Shown here piece after piece: positions 34,681 to 42,142 of a stretch of DNA of 64,000 bases (positions are counted from its first letter, which is position 1; each line of letters opens with the position of its first letter). A program made the position numbers and the translations under genes. The stretch is from Streptococcus ilei (GTDB lineage Bacteria > Bacillota > Bacilli > Lactobacillales > Streptococcaceae): positions 930,001-994,000 of the forward strand of contig NC_022584.1 of the NCBI RefSeq assembly GCF_000479335.1, read 5' to 3'. The notes under the pieces are model-generated. The model was not told the origin of the DNA and ran no database searches. It saw only the letters and a list, made by a program, of their open reading frames with translations.

Positions 34681-34709
34681 AATATACCGAATTATCTGAA
34701 AATTGTCAA
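34681..34709 (-). promoter_or_regulatory. livJ promoter with overlapping CodY box
   Basis: Minus strand: -35 TTGACA (34704-34709), 17-base spacer, -10 TATATT (34681-34686). Within the spacer, AATTTTCAGATAATT (34690-34704) matches the CodY consensus AATTTTCWGAAAATT at 14 of 15 positions. CodY represses branched-chain uptake in rich conditions in related streptococci, so repression here is expected. Confidence 0.78.
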
Positions 34710-34712
34710 TAT

Positions 34713-34745
34713 AAAAAACGCAATCCTTTAAATGATTGCGTTTTC
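34713..34745 (-). terminator. Terminator of ylbG, overlapping its last codons
   Basis: Minus strand AAAACGCAATC, loop, GATTGCGTTTTTT. The 5' arm lies within the last ylbG codons (ENAII). Confidence 0.8.
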
Positions 34746-35012
34746 TCCTTGTGTTTCATCCTTTTGACGATGCAAACTTCCCACAAAATCACGATCCAAT
34801 TCTTGAATATGGCAAATTTGTACCTTCTTTACAAAGCGTTCTTTTTTTAATTGCTGCACGATTTCAAGGACTTGAGGACTATCGACATAGACCTGTACAT
34901 AGCGCATTTTTTTGGAATGATAGATCACATCCCCAATTCCCTGTAATTTCTTTGCATCTCGATTATAATACAATTTTACAATTAAGCCTGTTCTAGCTTG
35001 CTTCTCAAACAT
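34728..35012 (-). CDS. ylbG: YlbG family protein (UPF0298)
   Basis: A 94-residue cytoplasmic protein of the UPF0298 family, conserved in Firmicutes with no settled function. Typical start MFEKQARTGLIVKLYYNRDAKKL and middle HSKKMRYVQVYVDSPQ. I use the ATG at 35012, with AAGGGA 6 bases upstream; an in-frame TTG lies two codons earlier. It sits between clpP and livJ, as in pneumococcus. Confidence 0.88.
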   Translation of the reverse strand: MFEKQARTGLIVKLYYNRDAKKLQGIGDVIYHSKKMRYVQVYVDSPQVLEIVQQLKKERFVKKVQICHIQELDRDFVGSLHRQKDETQGENAII

Positions 35013-35088
35013 ATACAATCCCTTTCTGCTTCTGTTACAAGTATAGCAAATTTTAGGTAAAAATTCTATCTTTTTCTAGAAAGACTAA

Positions 35089-35160
35089 AAAAGAGGCTGG
35101 GACAAAAGTCCTAGCCTCTCAATTATCTTTGGATTGTCGAGCAAGACGCAGTGGTTGAGT
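35089..35160. repeat. Dispersed intergenic repeat, copy D (half element)
   Basis: Only the AAGAGGCTGGGACAAAAGTC arm and the AGCAAGACGCAGTGGTTGAG centre remain; the sequence stops 5 bases before the clpP stop codon. The surviving arm can serve as the clpP terminator. Confidence 0.85.
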
Positions 35161-35164
35161 TTCC

Positions 35165-35755
35165 TTATCCAAGATTGTTGTTGGCCATGATTTCATCGAT
35201 GAAACCATAAGCTAAGGTTTCTTCTGCAGTCATCCAATTATCCCGTTCTGCATCAGCATGGATTTTCTTGATGGTTTGACCTGAATTCTCTGCCAAGATT
35301 TTTTCCAATCTGTGACGTGTTTTCAACAAGTGTTCTGCAGCAATCGCCATATCTGTTTGTTGGGTACCGCCACCAGTACCACCCATTGGTTGGTGGATCA
35401 TGTACTCAGCATTTGGCAACATGAAACGTTTGCCTTTGGCACCACTTGATGCAATCACAGTTCCCATTGAAGCAGCCATCCCCATAACAATAGTTTGGAC
35501 GTCTGATTTGATAAAGTTCATGGTATCGACGATAGCCAACCCTGCAGAGACAGAGCCTCCTGGCGTATTGATATACATATAGATATCTTTGGTATTATCT
35601 TGGGCATCCAAGAAGAGCAATTGGGCAATAATCGAATTGGCCATTTGATCTTCTACCGGTCCTGTTACCATGATAATACGGTCTTTTAATAAGCGGGAAT
35701 AGATGTCGTACGAGCGTTCGCCACGACTGGTTTGTTCAATAACTACTGGAATCAT
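35165..35755 (-). CDS. clpP: ATP-dependent Clp protease proteolytic subunit
   Basis: A 196-residue serine protease forming the tetradecameric ClpP barrel. Catalytic Ser96 (GMAASMG), His121 (YMIHQPMGG) and Asp172 (RDNWM) are all present, as is the [16 protein letters not shown] strand. Driven by a TATAAT promoter with a CtsR operator across its -35, so heat and protein-damage induction is expected. Confidence 0.97.
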   Translation of the reverse strand: MIPVVIEQTSRGERSYDIYSRLLKDRIIMVTGPVEDQMANSIIAQLLFLDAQDNTKDIYMYINTPGGSVSAGLAIVDTMNFIKSDVQTIVMGMAASMGTVIASSGAKGKRFMLPNAEYMIHQPMGGTGGGTQQTDMAIAAEHLLKTRHRLEKILAENSGQTIKKIHADAERDNWMTAEETLAYGFIDEIMANNNLG

Positions 35756-35853
35756 TCATTCATCTCCTTTTATCCATTATAACCGGCACCACCTCATGAG
35801 TTTCATCCGGTTGATTCGAGAGGCTAACTCTCCTTCCAATCTTTATAAAAGCT

Positions 35854-35883
35854 ATTATATCCCATTGGTCAACAAAGGTCAAT
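35854..35883 (-). promoter_or_regulatory. clpP promoter with CtsR operator
   Basis: Minus strand: -35 TTGACC (35877-35882), 17-base spacer, -10 TATAAT (35854-35859). On the plus strand 35867-35883 reads GGTCAACAAAGGTCAAT, two CtsR heptads spaced by three bases, close to the consensus GGTCAAANANGGTCAAA. CtsR would repress by covering the -35. Confidence 0.85.
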
Positions 35884-35917
35884 TTTTTACTTTCCCAAAG
35901 AAGGATTGGATAGGCGC

Positions 35918-36547
35918 TTATTTGGTACCAAACAAGCGGTCCCCAGCATCTCCAAGGCCTGGAACAATGTAGCCATGATCATTCAAGTGGTCGTCGAGGG
36001 CTGCTGTAAAGATATCAACATCTGGATGAGCTTCTTGAAGAGCTTTCACCCCTTCAGGTGCTGCCACCAAGCAGACAAACTTGATGTGGCTAGCTCCACG
36101 TTTTTTCAAAGAATCAATCGCAAGAATAGCTGATCCACCAGTTGCAAGCATTGGATCTACTACAAAGATGCGACGTTGATCAATATCTTCTGGCAATTTC
36201 ACCAAGTATTCAACTGGCTTCAAGGTTTCTTCATCGCGGTACATCCCGATATGCCCAACTTTGGCAGCCGGTACCAAACTCAAGAGCCCATCTACCATCC
36301 CGATTCCTGCACGAAGGATTGGGACAATTGCTAGTTTTTTACCAGCAATTTGTTTTTGAACCGTTTTTGTGATAGGTGTTTCGATTTCTACATCTTCAAG
36401 AGGAAGTTCGCGCAACACCTCGTAGCCCATCAACATAGCAATTTCATCAACTAATTCACGAAAAGCCTTTGTAGAGGTATCAGTCCGACGCAAAATAGAC
36501 AATTTATGCTGAATAAGTGGATGTTTAATAACTTCAAGTTTTCCCAT
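35918..36547 (-). CDS. upp: Uracil phosphoribosyltransferase
   Basis: A 209-residue salvage enzyme that makes UMP from uracil and PRPP. PRPP-binding loop [12 protein letters not shown] (about 127-138), [16 protein letters not shown], and the uracil site [18 protein letters not shown] at the end. I start at ATG 36547 ([10 protein letters not shown]) with an AGAAGGAA site; the longer frame lacks support. It lies just after mgtA. Confidence 0.96.
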   Translation of the reverse strand: MGKLEVIKHPLIQHKLSILRRTDTSTKAFRELVDEIAMLMGYEVLRELPLEDVEIETPITKTVQKQIAGKKLAIVPILRAGIGMVDGLLSLVPAAKVGHIGMYRDEETLKPVEYLVKLPEDIDQRRIFVVDPMLATGGSAILAIDSLKKRGASHIKFVCLVAAPEGVKALQEAHPDVDIFTAALDDHLNDHGYIVPGLGDAGDRLFGTK

Positions 36548-36647
36548 TGTGGTTCCTTCTTTCTCTATATTCATCTTATTATATCAAAAAGGAAGAAAAA
36601 GGCCTACAAATATGCAAACCTTTTCTTTTCTTATTTTAATAGCTATC

Positions 36648-39308
36648 TTATAGCCACTCCTTGTACTTACCAATATAATAGTGTTTGACCAGGGTGACGC
36701 TTGCCATATAAAGGAAGAGAATCCCCGCTAGTAATAGGAAATAGAGAGCATTCAGTGGCGCTACTTTTAACAAGGAAGCCAATGGGCCATATGGTAAGAA
36801 GGTAACCAAGAGCGCGCCCAATAGGGTCGTTGCCATGACAGCAAAAGCTGGTCGACTTTGAACAAAGGGCAATTTTGGAGAACGAAGCATGTAGATTACC
36901 ATGGTTTGGGACCACATGGACTCGATAAACCAGCCTGTTTGAAAGAGCATAATGAAGAGTCCTGCACTATCTGCACCATGGACATAGCCATATCCCGTAA
37001 TCATTGGTACGATAACAAAGTAGAGAATGATAAAGGTCAGGATGTCAAAGACAGAGGAAATAGGTCCGAACCAGGCCATAAAGCGGGTAATGGATTTTGC
37101 TTCCCAGATTCTTGGTTTCTTCAAAAAGTCCTTATCCACCCGGTCGAAAGGCAAGGCGATACAGGAAAGGTCGTAAACCAAGTTCAAAACGATGAGATGG
37201 ATAGGGGCCATCGGAAGGAAAGGAAGGAAAATACTGGCAAAGAGAAGAGAGAAGATATTCCCAAAGTTGGAAGAAACGGTCATCTTGATGTACTTGGTCA
37301 TGTTGGCATAGACTTTGCGTCCTTCTACCAAGCCTTTTTCAAGGACCATCAAGTCCTTATCCAGAAGGATAACATCTGCTGTTTCTTTAGCAATATCAAC
37401 GGCTGTATCAACCGAGATCCCCACATCTGCCACCTTCATGGATGGAGCATCGTTGATACCATCTCCCATATAGCCGACCTTGTGGCCATTTGCTTTGAGT
37501 TGAAGGATAATGCGTGCTTTTTGATCCGGAGACAATTTTGCAAAGACGGTAGTGGTTTCGACTGCCTGGGCCAACTCTGGATCAGAAAGACTGTCAATAT
37601 CGCTACCCAGCAAAATGCGGTCCACATCCAGACCCACCTTTTCACAGACAGCTTGGGTCACTTTTTCATTGTCACCCGTAAGGATTTTCGTGGCAACTCC
37701 GTATTCAGCAAGGATATTGATGGCTGGTGCTGCAGATGGTTTTGGTGGGTCCAAGAAAGCAAGATAGCCCGTCAAGATCATATCCGCTTCATCCGCTACT
37801 TCAAAGGCATAGCCTTCCTCAAGGTTTGATTTGTAGCTGACACCTAGCACGCGTAAACCTTGCTCATTAAGCTGAGCTACTTCTGCCAAGACTTCTTCTC
37901 GCACTTGGTCTGTTAGGGGAATAATCTCATCCTTGTATTCTACATAACGAGACACTGCTAACATTTCTTCCAAGGCTCCCTTGGTGACCATGCTCACAAG
38001 GCCTTGCTCATCCTTGACGATGACACTCATCCGCCGGCGTTCAAAGTCAAAAGGCAGTTCATCAATCTTTTGGAAGCTTTGATCTAAACCTCTGACGATT
38101 TCATGTTTCTTAGCTTCTCGTTCTGTCCGACTGATAATGGCCCGGTCCATCAAATTTTTAAGACCCGTTTGGAAGTAAGAGTTGAGATAGGCCCGACGAA
38201 GGACGGACAAATCAAGCTCCCCATGAATATCAAGGGGGTATTCGAGTACAATCTCATCTTGAGTCAAGGTTCCCGTCTTATCCGTACAGAGGATATCGAT
38301 AGCCCCTAGGTCTTGGATGGCGTTGAGCTTTTTGATGACCACTTTTTCTTTGGCCATGATAATGGAGCCCTTGGCCAAGCTAGCAGTGATAATCATCGGA
38401 AGCATTTCCGGAGTCAAGCCTACCCCCACACTGAGGGCAAAGACGCCCGCTTCTAGCCAGTCCCCATCTGTCAAGCCATTGAAAAAGAAGACAATGGGCA
38501 CCATCACCATCATCAGTCGAATCAACAACCAAGAGATGGTGTTCATTTCTCGTTCAAAAGAGGTTGGTTCATCGTAGGTATTGATGGTTTGTTCAATCGC
38601 TCCCATCATGGTTTCATCCCCAACCACTAAAACTAAGGCTGTTGCTCGACCTGAGATAACGTTGGTCCCCATGAAAGCCAGACTCTCACTCTCTAGGAGA
38701 CTGTCTAGATTTTGGCTAGTCGCCTTTTTTAAACAAACTTTTTCGACAGCATCACTCTCACCAGTCAAGCCGGATTGTTGAACGAAAAAGTCTCGTGAAT
38801 CTAGTAAGACCACATCTGCTGGAATCATATCACCTGCACTCAGTTTGATCAAGTCGCCCACAACGATTTCATCGATAGGGATTTCTGCTTCCTTGCCTTC
38901 TCGAATCACCGTTGCTGTATTGACAATCATTCGAGAGAGGTTACTAGCAGCCTTGTCACTTCGCAATTCTTGGACAAAGCGAATCCCTCCAGAGAGGAGA
39001 ACGAGAACGACAATAATGAGAGAAGTCGTTGGGTCTTCCTCTCCTGGTTTGGCTAACCAAACATTGGTCACCAGAGAAACAAGGGCAATGAGAAGCAGGA
39101 TGACTGTGAAGGGATTAATGATGGATTCAACAATCCGTTTCCAGATAGAGCTTTCCTGTCCCTTTGTGAGGACATTTTCTCCATAGCTATCCCGGTTCTC
39201 CTCTACTTGGTCTTCCGTCAAGCCAGACCAGCTAGATTGATAGGTTGCTAAGGTTTTTGTTTCTGCATCTTGTAATGCAGCAATGAGTCTTTCTTTTGTT
39301 GTTTGCAT
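36648..39308 (-). CDS. mgtA: Magnesium-transporting P-type ATPase MgtA
   Basis: An 886-residue P3B-type ATPase that imports Mg2+ across the plasma membrane. Motifs: TGES (LTGESDAVEK), diagnostic transmembrane-4 GLTPEMLPMIITASLA, phosphorylation DILCTDKTGTLTQDE, hinge MGDGINDAPSMKVADVGISVD. It has the MgtA-type ten helices and C-terminal extension. It stands behind an M-box Mg2+ riboswitch and a short leader ORF, which support the Mg2+ assignment. AAGGAG lies 6 bases before the ATG. Confidence 0.95.
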   Translation of the reverse strand: MQTTKERLIAALQDAETKTLATYQSSWSGLTEDQVEENRDSYGENVLTKGQESSIWKRIVESIINPFTVILLLIALVSLVTNVWLAKPGEEDPTTSLIIVVLVLLSGGIRFVQELRSDKAASNLSRMIVNTATVIREGKEAEIPIDEIVVGDLIKLSAGDMIPADVVLLDSRDFFVQQSGLTGESDAVEKVCLKKATSQNLDSLLESESLAFMGTNVISGRATALVLVVGDETMMGAIEQTINTYDEPTSFEREMNTISWLLIRLMMVMVPIVFFFNGLTDGDWLEAGVFALSVGVGLTPEMLPMIITASLAKGSIIMAKEKVVIKKLNAIQDLGAIDILCTDKTGTLTQDEIVLEYPLDIHGELDLSVLRRAYLNSYFQTGLKNLMDRAIISRTEREAKKHEIVRGLDQSFQKIDELPFDFERRRMSVIVKDEQGLVSMVTKGALEEMLAVSRYVEYKDEIIPLTDQVREEVLAEVAQLNEQGLRVLGVSYKSNLEEGYAFEVADEADMILTGYLAFLDPPKPSAAPAINILAEYGVATKILTGDNEKVTQAVCEKVGLDVDRILLGSDIDSLSDPELAQAVETTTVFAKLSPDQKARIILQLKANGHKVGYMGDGINDAPSMKVADVGISVDTAVDIAKETADVILLDKDLMVLEKGLVEGRKVYANMTKYIKMTVSSNFGNIFSLLFASIFLPFLPMAPIHLIVLNLVYDLSCIALPFDRVDKDFLKKPRIWEAKSITRFMAWFGPISSVFDILTFIILYFVIVPMITGYGYVHGADSAGLFIMLFQTGWFIESMWSQTMVIYMLRSPKLPFVQSRPAFAVMATTLLGALLVTFLPYGPLASLLKVAPLNALYFLLLAGILFLYMASVTLVKHYYIGKYKEWL

Positions 39309-39314
39309 TGGAAT

Positions 39315-39332
39315 CTCCTTTTAAATCAGGAG
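39315..39332 (-). promoter_or_regulatory. Hairpin covering the mgtA ribosome binding site
   Basis: Minus strand CTCCT (39332-39328), loop GATTTAAA, AGGAG (39319-39315): five pairs that hide the mgtA Shine-Dalgarno. It begins 9 bases past the leader ORF stop, so a ribosome finishing the leader would lie close to it. Confidence 0.5.
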
Positions 39333-39340
39333 CCAAACGC

Positions 39341-39415
39341 TTATAGAGTCCCGATGACACAAATCAGCGATTGGCTGGCTATGTGCGGTTCGGGATGATC
39401 ATCGATTTGTATCAT
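39341..39415 (-). CDS. Putative 24-residue leader peptide of mgtA
   Basis: ATG 39415 to TAA 39341, with a perfect AAGGAG 6 to 7 bases upstream. It reads MIQIDDHPEPH, then IASQSLICVIGTL. The acidic and proline cluster DDHPEP near the start resembles the EPDP-type sequence of enterobacterial MgtL, where low Mg2+ destabilises the translating ribosome. It sits after the M-box terminator and 32 bases before mgtA. Within it ACAAATC (39410-39404) can pair with GATTTGT (39365-39359), and TCCCGA (39395-39390) with TCGGGA (39354-39349), in crossing order. Function is inferred only. Confidence 0.55.
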   Translation of the reverse strand: MIQIDDHPEPHIASQSLICVIGTL

Positions 39416-39460
39416 AGTGCTCTCCTTCTCTACTTGATAGGTGAGAGGCTTCTTAAGCAT

Positions 39461-39495
39461 AAGAAAAGAGCCCTCCCCTTTTACAGGTAGGACTC
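39461..39495 (-). terminator. M-box expression-platform terminator
   Basis: Minus strand GAGTCCTACC, loop, GGGGAGGGCTC, then TTTTCTT: about 10 pairs with one mismatch. Mg2+-bound M-box aptamers favour termination. Confidence 0.75.
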
Positions 39496-39540
39496 ATTAA
39501 ACTCGTCGTTTATTTTTTAATAAAAATTCTCAAAAAATAG

Positions 39541-39683
39541 ACCGTCCAAGCTTTAGCTCCGCAAGGCAATGAAATGAGCTTAGTCTTGACCTTTGCGATC
39601 AGGACTGTTGACCAACGAGTAGTGTCTCCACTGCTTTGCGGTAGTCATCCGTATCCTTGTGGTAGCCTCACCTACCGTTATTC
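39541..39683 (-). promoter_or_regulatory. M-box (ykoK) Mg2+ riboswitch of mgtA
   Basis: Minus strand contains the M-box core blocks in order: GGTAGGTGAGGCTACC, ACAAGGATACGG, TTGGTCAACAGTC, then CATTGCCTTGCGGAGCTAAAGC. These correspond to conserved M-box positions (AGGUGAGGCU, the AC-rich L4/L5 parts and the CAAUGCUAAAGCU end). It follows a consensus promoter and precedes a terminator and mgtA. Confidence 0.9.
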
Positions 39684-39689
39684 CCCTTG

Positions 39690-39718
39690 AGTATACTCCT
39701 CCCCTATAGAAAAGTCAA
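39690..39718 (-). promoter_or_regulatory. mgtA promoter
   Basis: Minus strand: -35 TTGACT (39713-39718), 17-base spacer, -10 TATACT (39690-39695). The leader to mgtA is about 370 bases. Confidence 0.85.
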
Positions 39719-39727
39719 CCCTTAAAA

Positions 39728-40897
39728 TCAACCTTTTTTAGGAAAATTTGTTACGATCCGATCGACAATCTCTTGGACTAGGGTTTTCGGAGCTGCCACA
39801 TTCAAACGGGCATGTTGCTTCCCTTCTACTCCAAAGTCTGTCCCTTTATTGAGGATGACCTTGGCCTGGTCATGAAGTCGAGCATGGAGTTCTTCCTCTG
39901 ACAAACCGTAGGCAGAAAAATCAAGCCAGAGTAGATAGGTCCCTTGCGGTTTCATTACACCAATATCTGTCTGCTCACGCAAAACTTCTACAGTGTAATC
40001 GATATTTTCTTCCAAGACTTCCTTTAAGTCCTCTAACCAAGCCTTTCCATTCTGATAGGCTACTTCGGTGGCTATAAAGCCAAGGGCAGAAATTTCATGT
40101 TGATTGTTTCGCAACTGCTGAGCTTGGAAGGATTTTCTTAGTGCATCATTTTCGATGATGGCATAGGAATTTTTTGTCCCTGCGATGTTGAAGGTTTTGG
40201 TCGCACTCGATAAGACAAGGGTGAAATCCTTAAAGCTTGGATCTACCGTATTAAAACATACGTGTCGATTTCCAAATAGCGCCAAGTCTTGGTGAATTTC
40301 ATCTGAAACAAGCAAGACCCCATATTTTTGACAAAGGCGACCAATCTTTTCTAGGACTTCTCGTTCCCAGACGCGACCGCCTGGGTTATGAGGATTGCAC
40401 AGGATGTAGAGCTTGACTTGGTGCTCCACAAAGTCTTTTTCCAATTGCTCAAAATCAATTTGGAAGAGTCCATCCACTTCTACTAAGGAATTGGTCACTA
40501 ATTTGCGTTGATTGAGGCGGACGCTACGGGCAAAGGGTGGATAAACTGGCGTATTGATGAGAACAGCCTCGCCTTCCTTGGTGAAAGCCTGAATAGCCGT
40601 TGAAATAGAGGGAACAACTCCTTCCATAAAGACAATCGCTTCCTTCTCAAACACATATCCATGTTCTGTCTTTTCCCATTCTTGAACAGCTCGGTAAAGT
40701 TCCTCACTAGGATAGGTATAGCCGTAGACTAATTGATCCGCGTAATCTCGAATGGCTTGTCGAACCGCAGGCAAGGATTCAAAATCCATATCTGCAATCC
40801 AAGCAGGAAGAAGTTCTGGATCTTGCTCTGACTCCTTCCACTTGCTAGTATGATGCCCCAAACGATTAGGGACAGTCAAAAATTGTTCTTTTCCCAT
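39728..40897 (-). CDS. MalY/PatB family aminotransferase (probable cystathionine beta-lyase)
   Basis: A 389-residue fold-type I PLP enzyme. Motifs: DWIADMDFESLPAVRQAI near the start, YILCNPHNPGGRVW, and PLP lysine SSATKTFNIAGTKNS (Lys about 235). Such enzymes cleave cystathionine or cysteine to thiol or sulfide plus pyruvate; oral streptococcal C-S lyases belong here and make hydrogen sulfide. It follows the metB-like gene by 9 bases, under the MET-box upstream. Confidence 0.87.
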   Translation of the reverse strand: MGKEQFLTVPNRLGHHTSKWKESEQDPELLPAWIADMDFESLPAVRQAIRDYADQLVYGYTYPSEELYRAVQEWEKTEHGYVFEKEAIVFMEGVVPSISTAIQAFTKEGEAVLINTPVYPPFARSVRLNQRKLVTNSLVEVDGLFQIDFEQLEKDFVEHQVKLYILCNPHNPGGRVWEREVLEKIGRLCQKYGVLLVSDEIHQDLALFGNRHVCFNTVDPSFKDFTLVLSSATKTFNIAGTKNSYAIIENDALRKSFQAQQLRNNQHEISALGFIATEVAYQNGKAWLEDLKEVLEENIDYTVEVLREQTDIGVMKPQGTYLLWLDFSAYGLSEEELHARLHDQAKVILNKGTDFGVEGKQHARLNVAAPKTLVQEIVDRIVTNFPKKG

Positions 40898-40906
40898 GAT
40901 GGACTC

Positions 40907-42001
40907 CTATCTAGCCAATGCTTGTTCTAAATCCTCAATCAAATCCCGTGCATCTTCAATTCCGATGGAAAGGCGAAGCAAGTCATCCGTTAACCCATAG
41001 GAATGACGAACCTCTGCAGGAATATCTGCGTGGGTCTGTGTTGTTGGGTAGGTAATCAAACTCTCCACTCCACCCAAGCTTTCTGCAAAGGTAAAGACCT
41101 GCAAGTGGTTGAGAATGGTTGGAATTTTTTCTTGGTGGCTTACTTTAAAGGAAACCATGCCTCCCTTGCCAGTATACAAGACTTCCTTAACAGCTGGATG
41201 CCCCTTCAAGAACTCTACTACCTTCTGCGCATTTTCAGTGGAGCGCTCCATACGAAGAGCCAAGGTTTTTAAACCGCGAATCAATTGGTAGCTGTCAAAA
41301 GGAGAGAGAACAGCTCCTGTTGTGTTGAGATTATAAAAGAGTTGCTCATAGAGTCCTTCATCATCAGTCACAACAACACCAGCCAACACGTCATTATGCC
41401 CCGCTAGATACTTGGTCGCTGAGTGGAGGACGATATCTGCTCCTTCTTCAATTGGACGTTGGTAGATAGGGCTATAGAAGGTATTGTCTACAATCACTTT
41501 TGCCCCTTTTTCATGAGCTAAGGCAGCTAGTTTCTGGATATCAAACTCTAGCATGAGCGGGTTAGTCGGCGTTTCAATATAGAGGATATCCACTTCCTCT
41601 TTCAATCCCTCTACCAATTCTGCTTCTGAATTTGCATAGGTAAAGAAAAAGCGTCCTTCTTGTTCCTTCTGGTTGAACCAGCGGAAAGAGCCCCCATAAA
41701 GATCCCGTACTGCCAAGACCTTACTGCCAACAGGAAAAATACTAAAGGCTAAGACAATAGCAGACATACCTGAGCTCGTCACCAAGGCATGCTTTGCACT
41801 CTCAATGGCTGCCAAGGTCTTTTCAGCGTTTACCCGAGTCGGATTCTTGGTACGAATATAGTCAAAACCAGTAGATTGACCAAACTCTGGATGCTGGTAA
41901 GTGGTTGAAAAATGAAGCGGAGTAATCAAAGCCCCCGTTGCTGGATCTGACTTAATTCCCGCTTGAGCTAGGATGGTGTTAATGTTTTTTTTGTGACTCA
42001 T
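40907..42001 (-). CDS. metB: Trans-sulfuration PLP enzyme (cystathionine gamma-synthase or lyase type)
   Basis: A 364-residue Cys/Met metabolism enzyme. Motifs: YIRTKNPTRVNAEKTLAAIE, IYIETPTNPLMLEFDIQKL, and PLP lysine HSATKYLAGHNDVLAG. Family length and sequence do not tell synthase (MetB/MetI) from beta-lyase (MetC), but the partner downstream looks like the beta-lyase, so a gamma-synthase role is likely. I start at ATG 42001 (MSHKKNIN), with TGGAGG upstream. Confidence 0.83.
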   Translation of the reverse strand: MSHKKNINTILAQAGIKSDPATGALITPLHFSTTYQHPEFGQSTGFDYIRTKNPTRVNAEKTLAAIESAKHALVTSSGMSAIVLAFSIFPVGSKVLAVRDLYGGSFRWFNQKEQEGRFFFTYANSEAELVEGLKEEVDILYIETPTNPLMLEFDIQKLAALAHEKGAKVIVDNTFYSPIYQRPIEEGADIVLHSATKYLAGHNDVLAGVVVTDDEGLYEQLFYNLNTTGAVLSPFDSYQLIRGLKTLALRMERSTENAQKVVEFLKGHPAVKEVLYTGKGGMVSFKVSHQEKIPTILNHLQVFTFAESLGGVESLITYPTTQTHADIPAEVRHSYGLTDDLLRLSIGIEDARDLIEDLEQALAR

Positions 42002-42036
42002 ACAAACCTCCAATGGACGTAAATTCAATTGTCTCT

Positions 42037-42103
42037 ATTGTATCACTTCTTTAGAGGATTCGGTTTTTCCTTTTTCAAGAGCTAGATATAGCTTCAAACT
42101 ATA
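42037..42103 (-). promoter_or_regulatory. metB promoter region with MET-box (MetR/MtaR site)
   Basis: Minus strand: TATAGTTTGAAGCTATA at 42103-42087 matches the streptococcal MET-box TATAGTTTnAAACTATA with one mismatch. An extended -10 TGATACAAT (TACAAT 42042-42037) lies about 45 bases downstream, so the box is centred near -65, a normal place for a LysR-type activator. The -35 is weak, which suits activation. Confidence 0.72.
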
Positions 42104-42105
42104 AT

Positions 42106-42140
42106 GAAAAAAAGAGGTGGGTACGGACCCAACCTCTACT
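42106..42140 (-). terminator. Terminator of murJ
   Basis: Minus strand AGAGGTTGGGT, CCGT loop, ACCCACCTCTTTTTTT; a stem of about 11 pairs with T-run just after the stop. Confidence 0.8.
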
Positions 42141-42142
42141 GG

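Noticed and set aside
39541..39683. yybP-ykoY Mn2+ riboswitch before mgtA
   Set aside because: The conserved blocks match M-box (AGGTGAGGCT, CAATG..GCTAAAGC type) and not the yybP-ykoY core.
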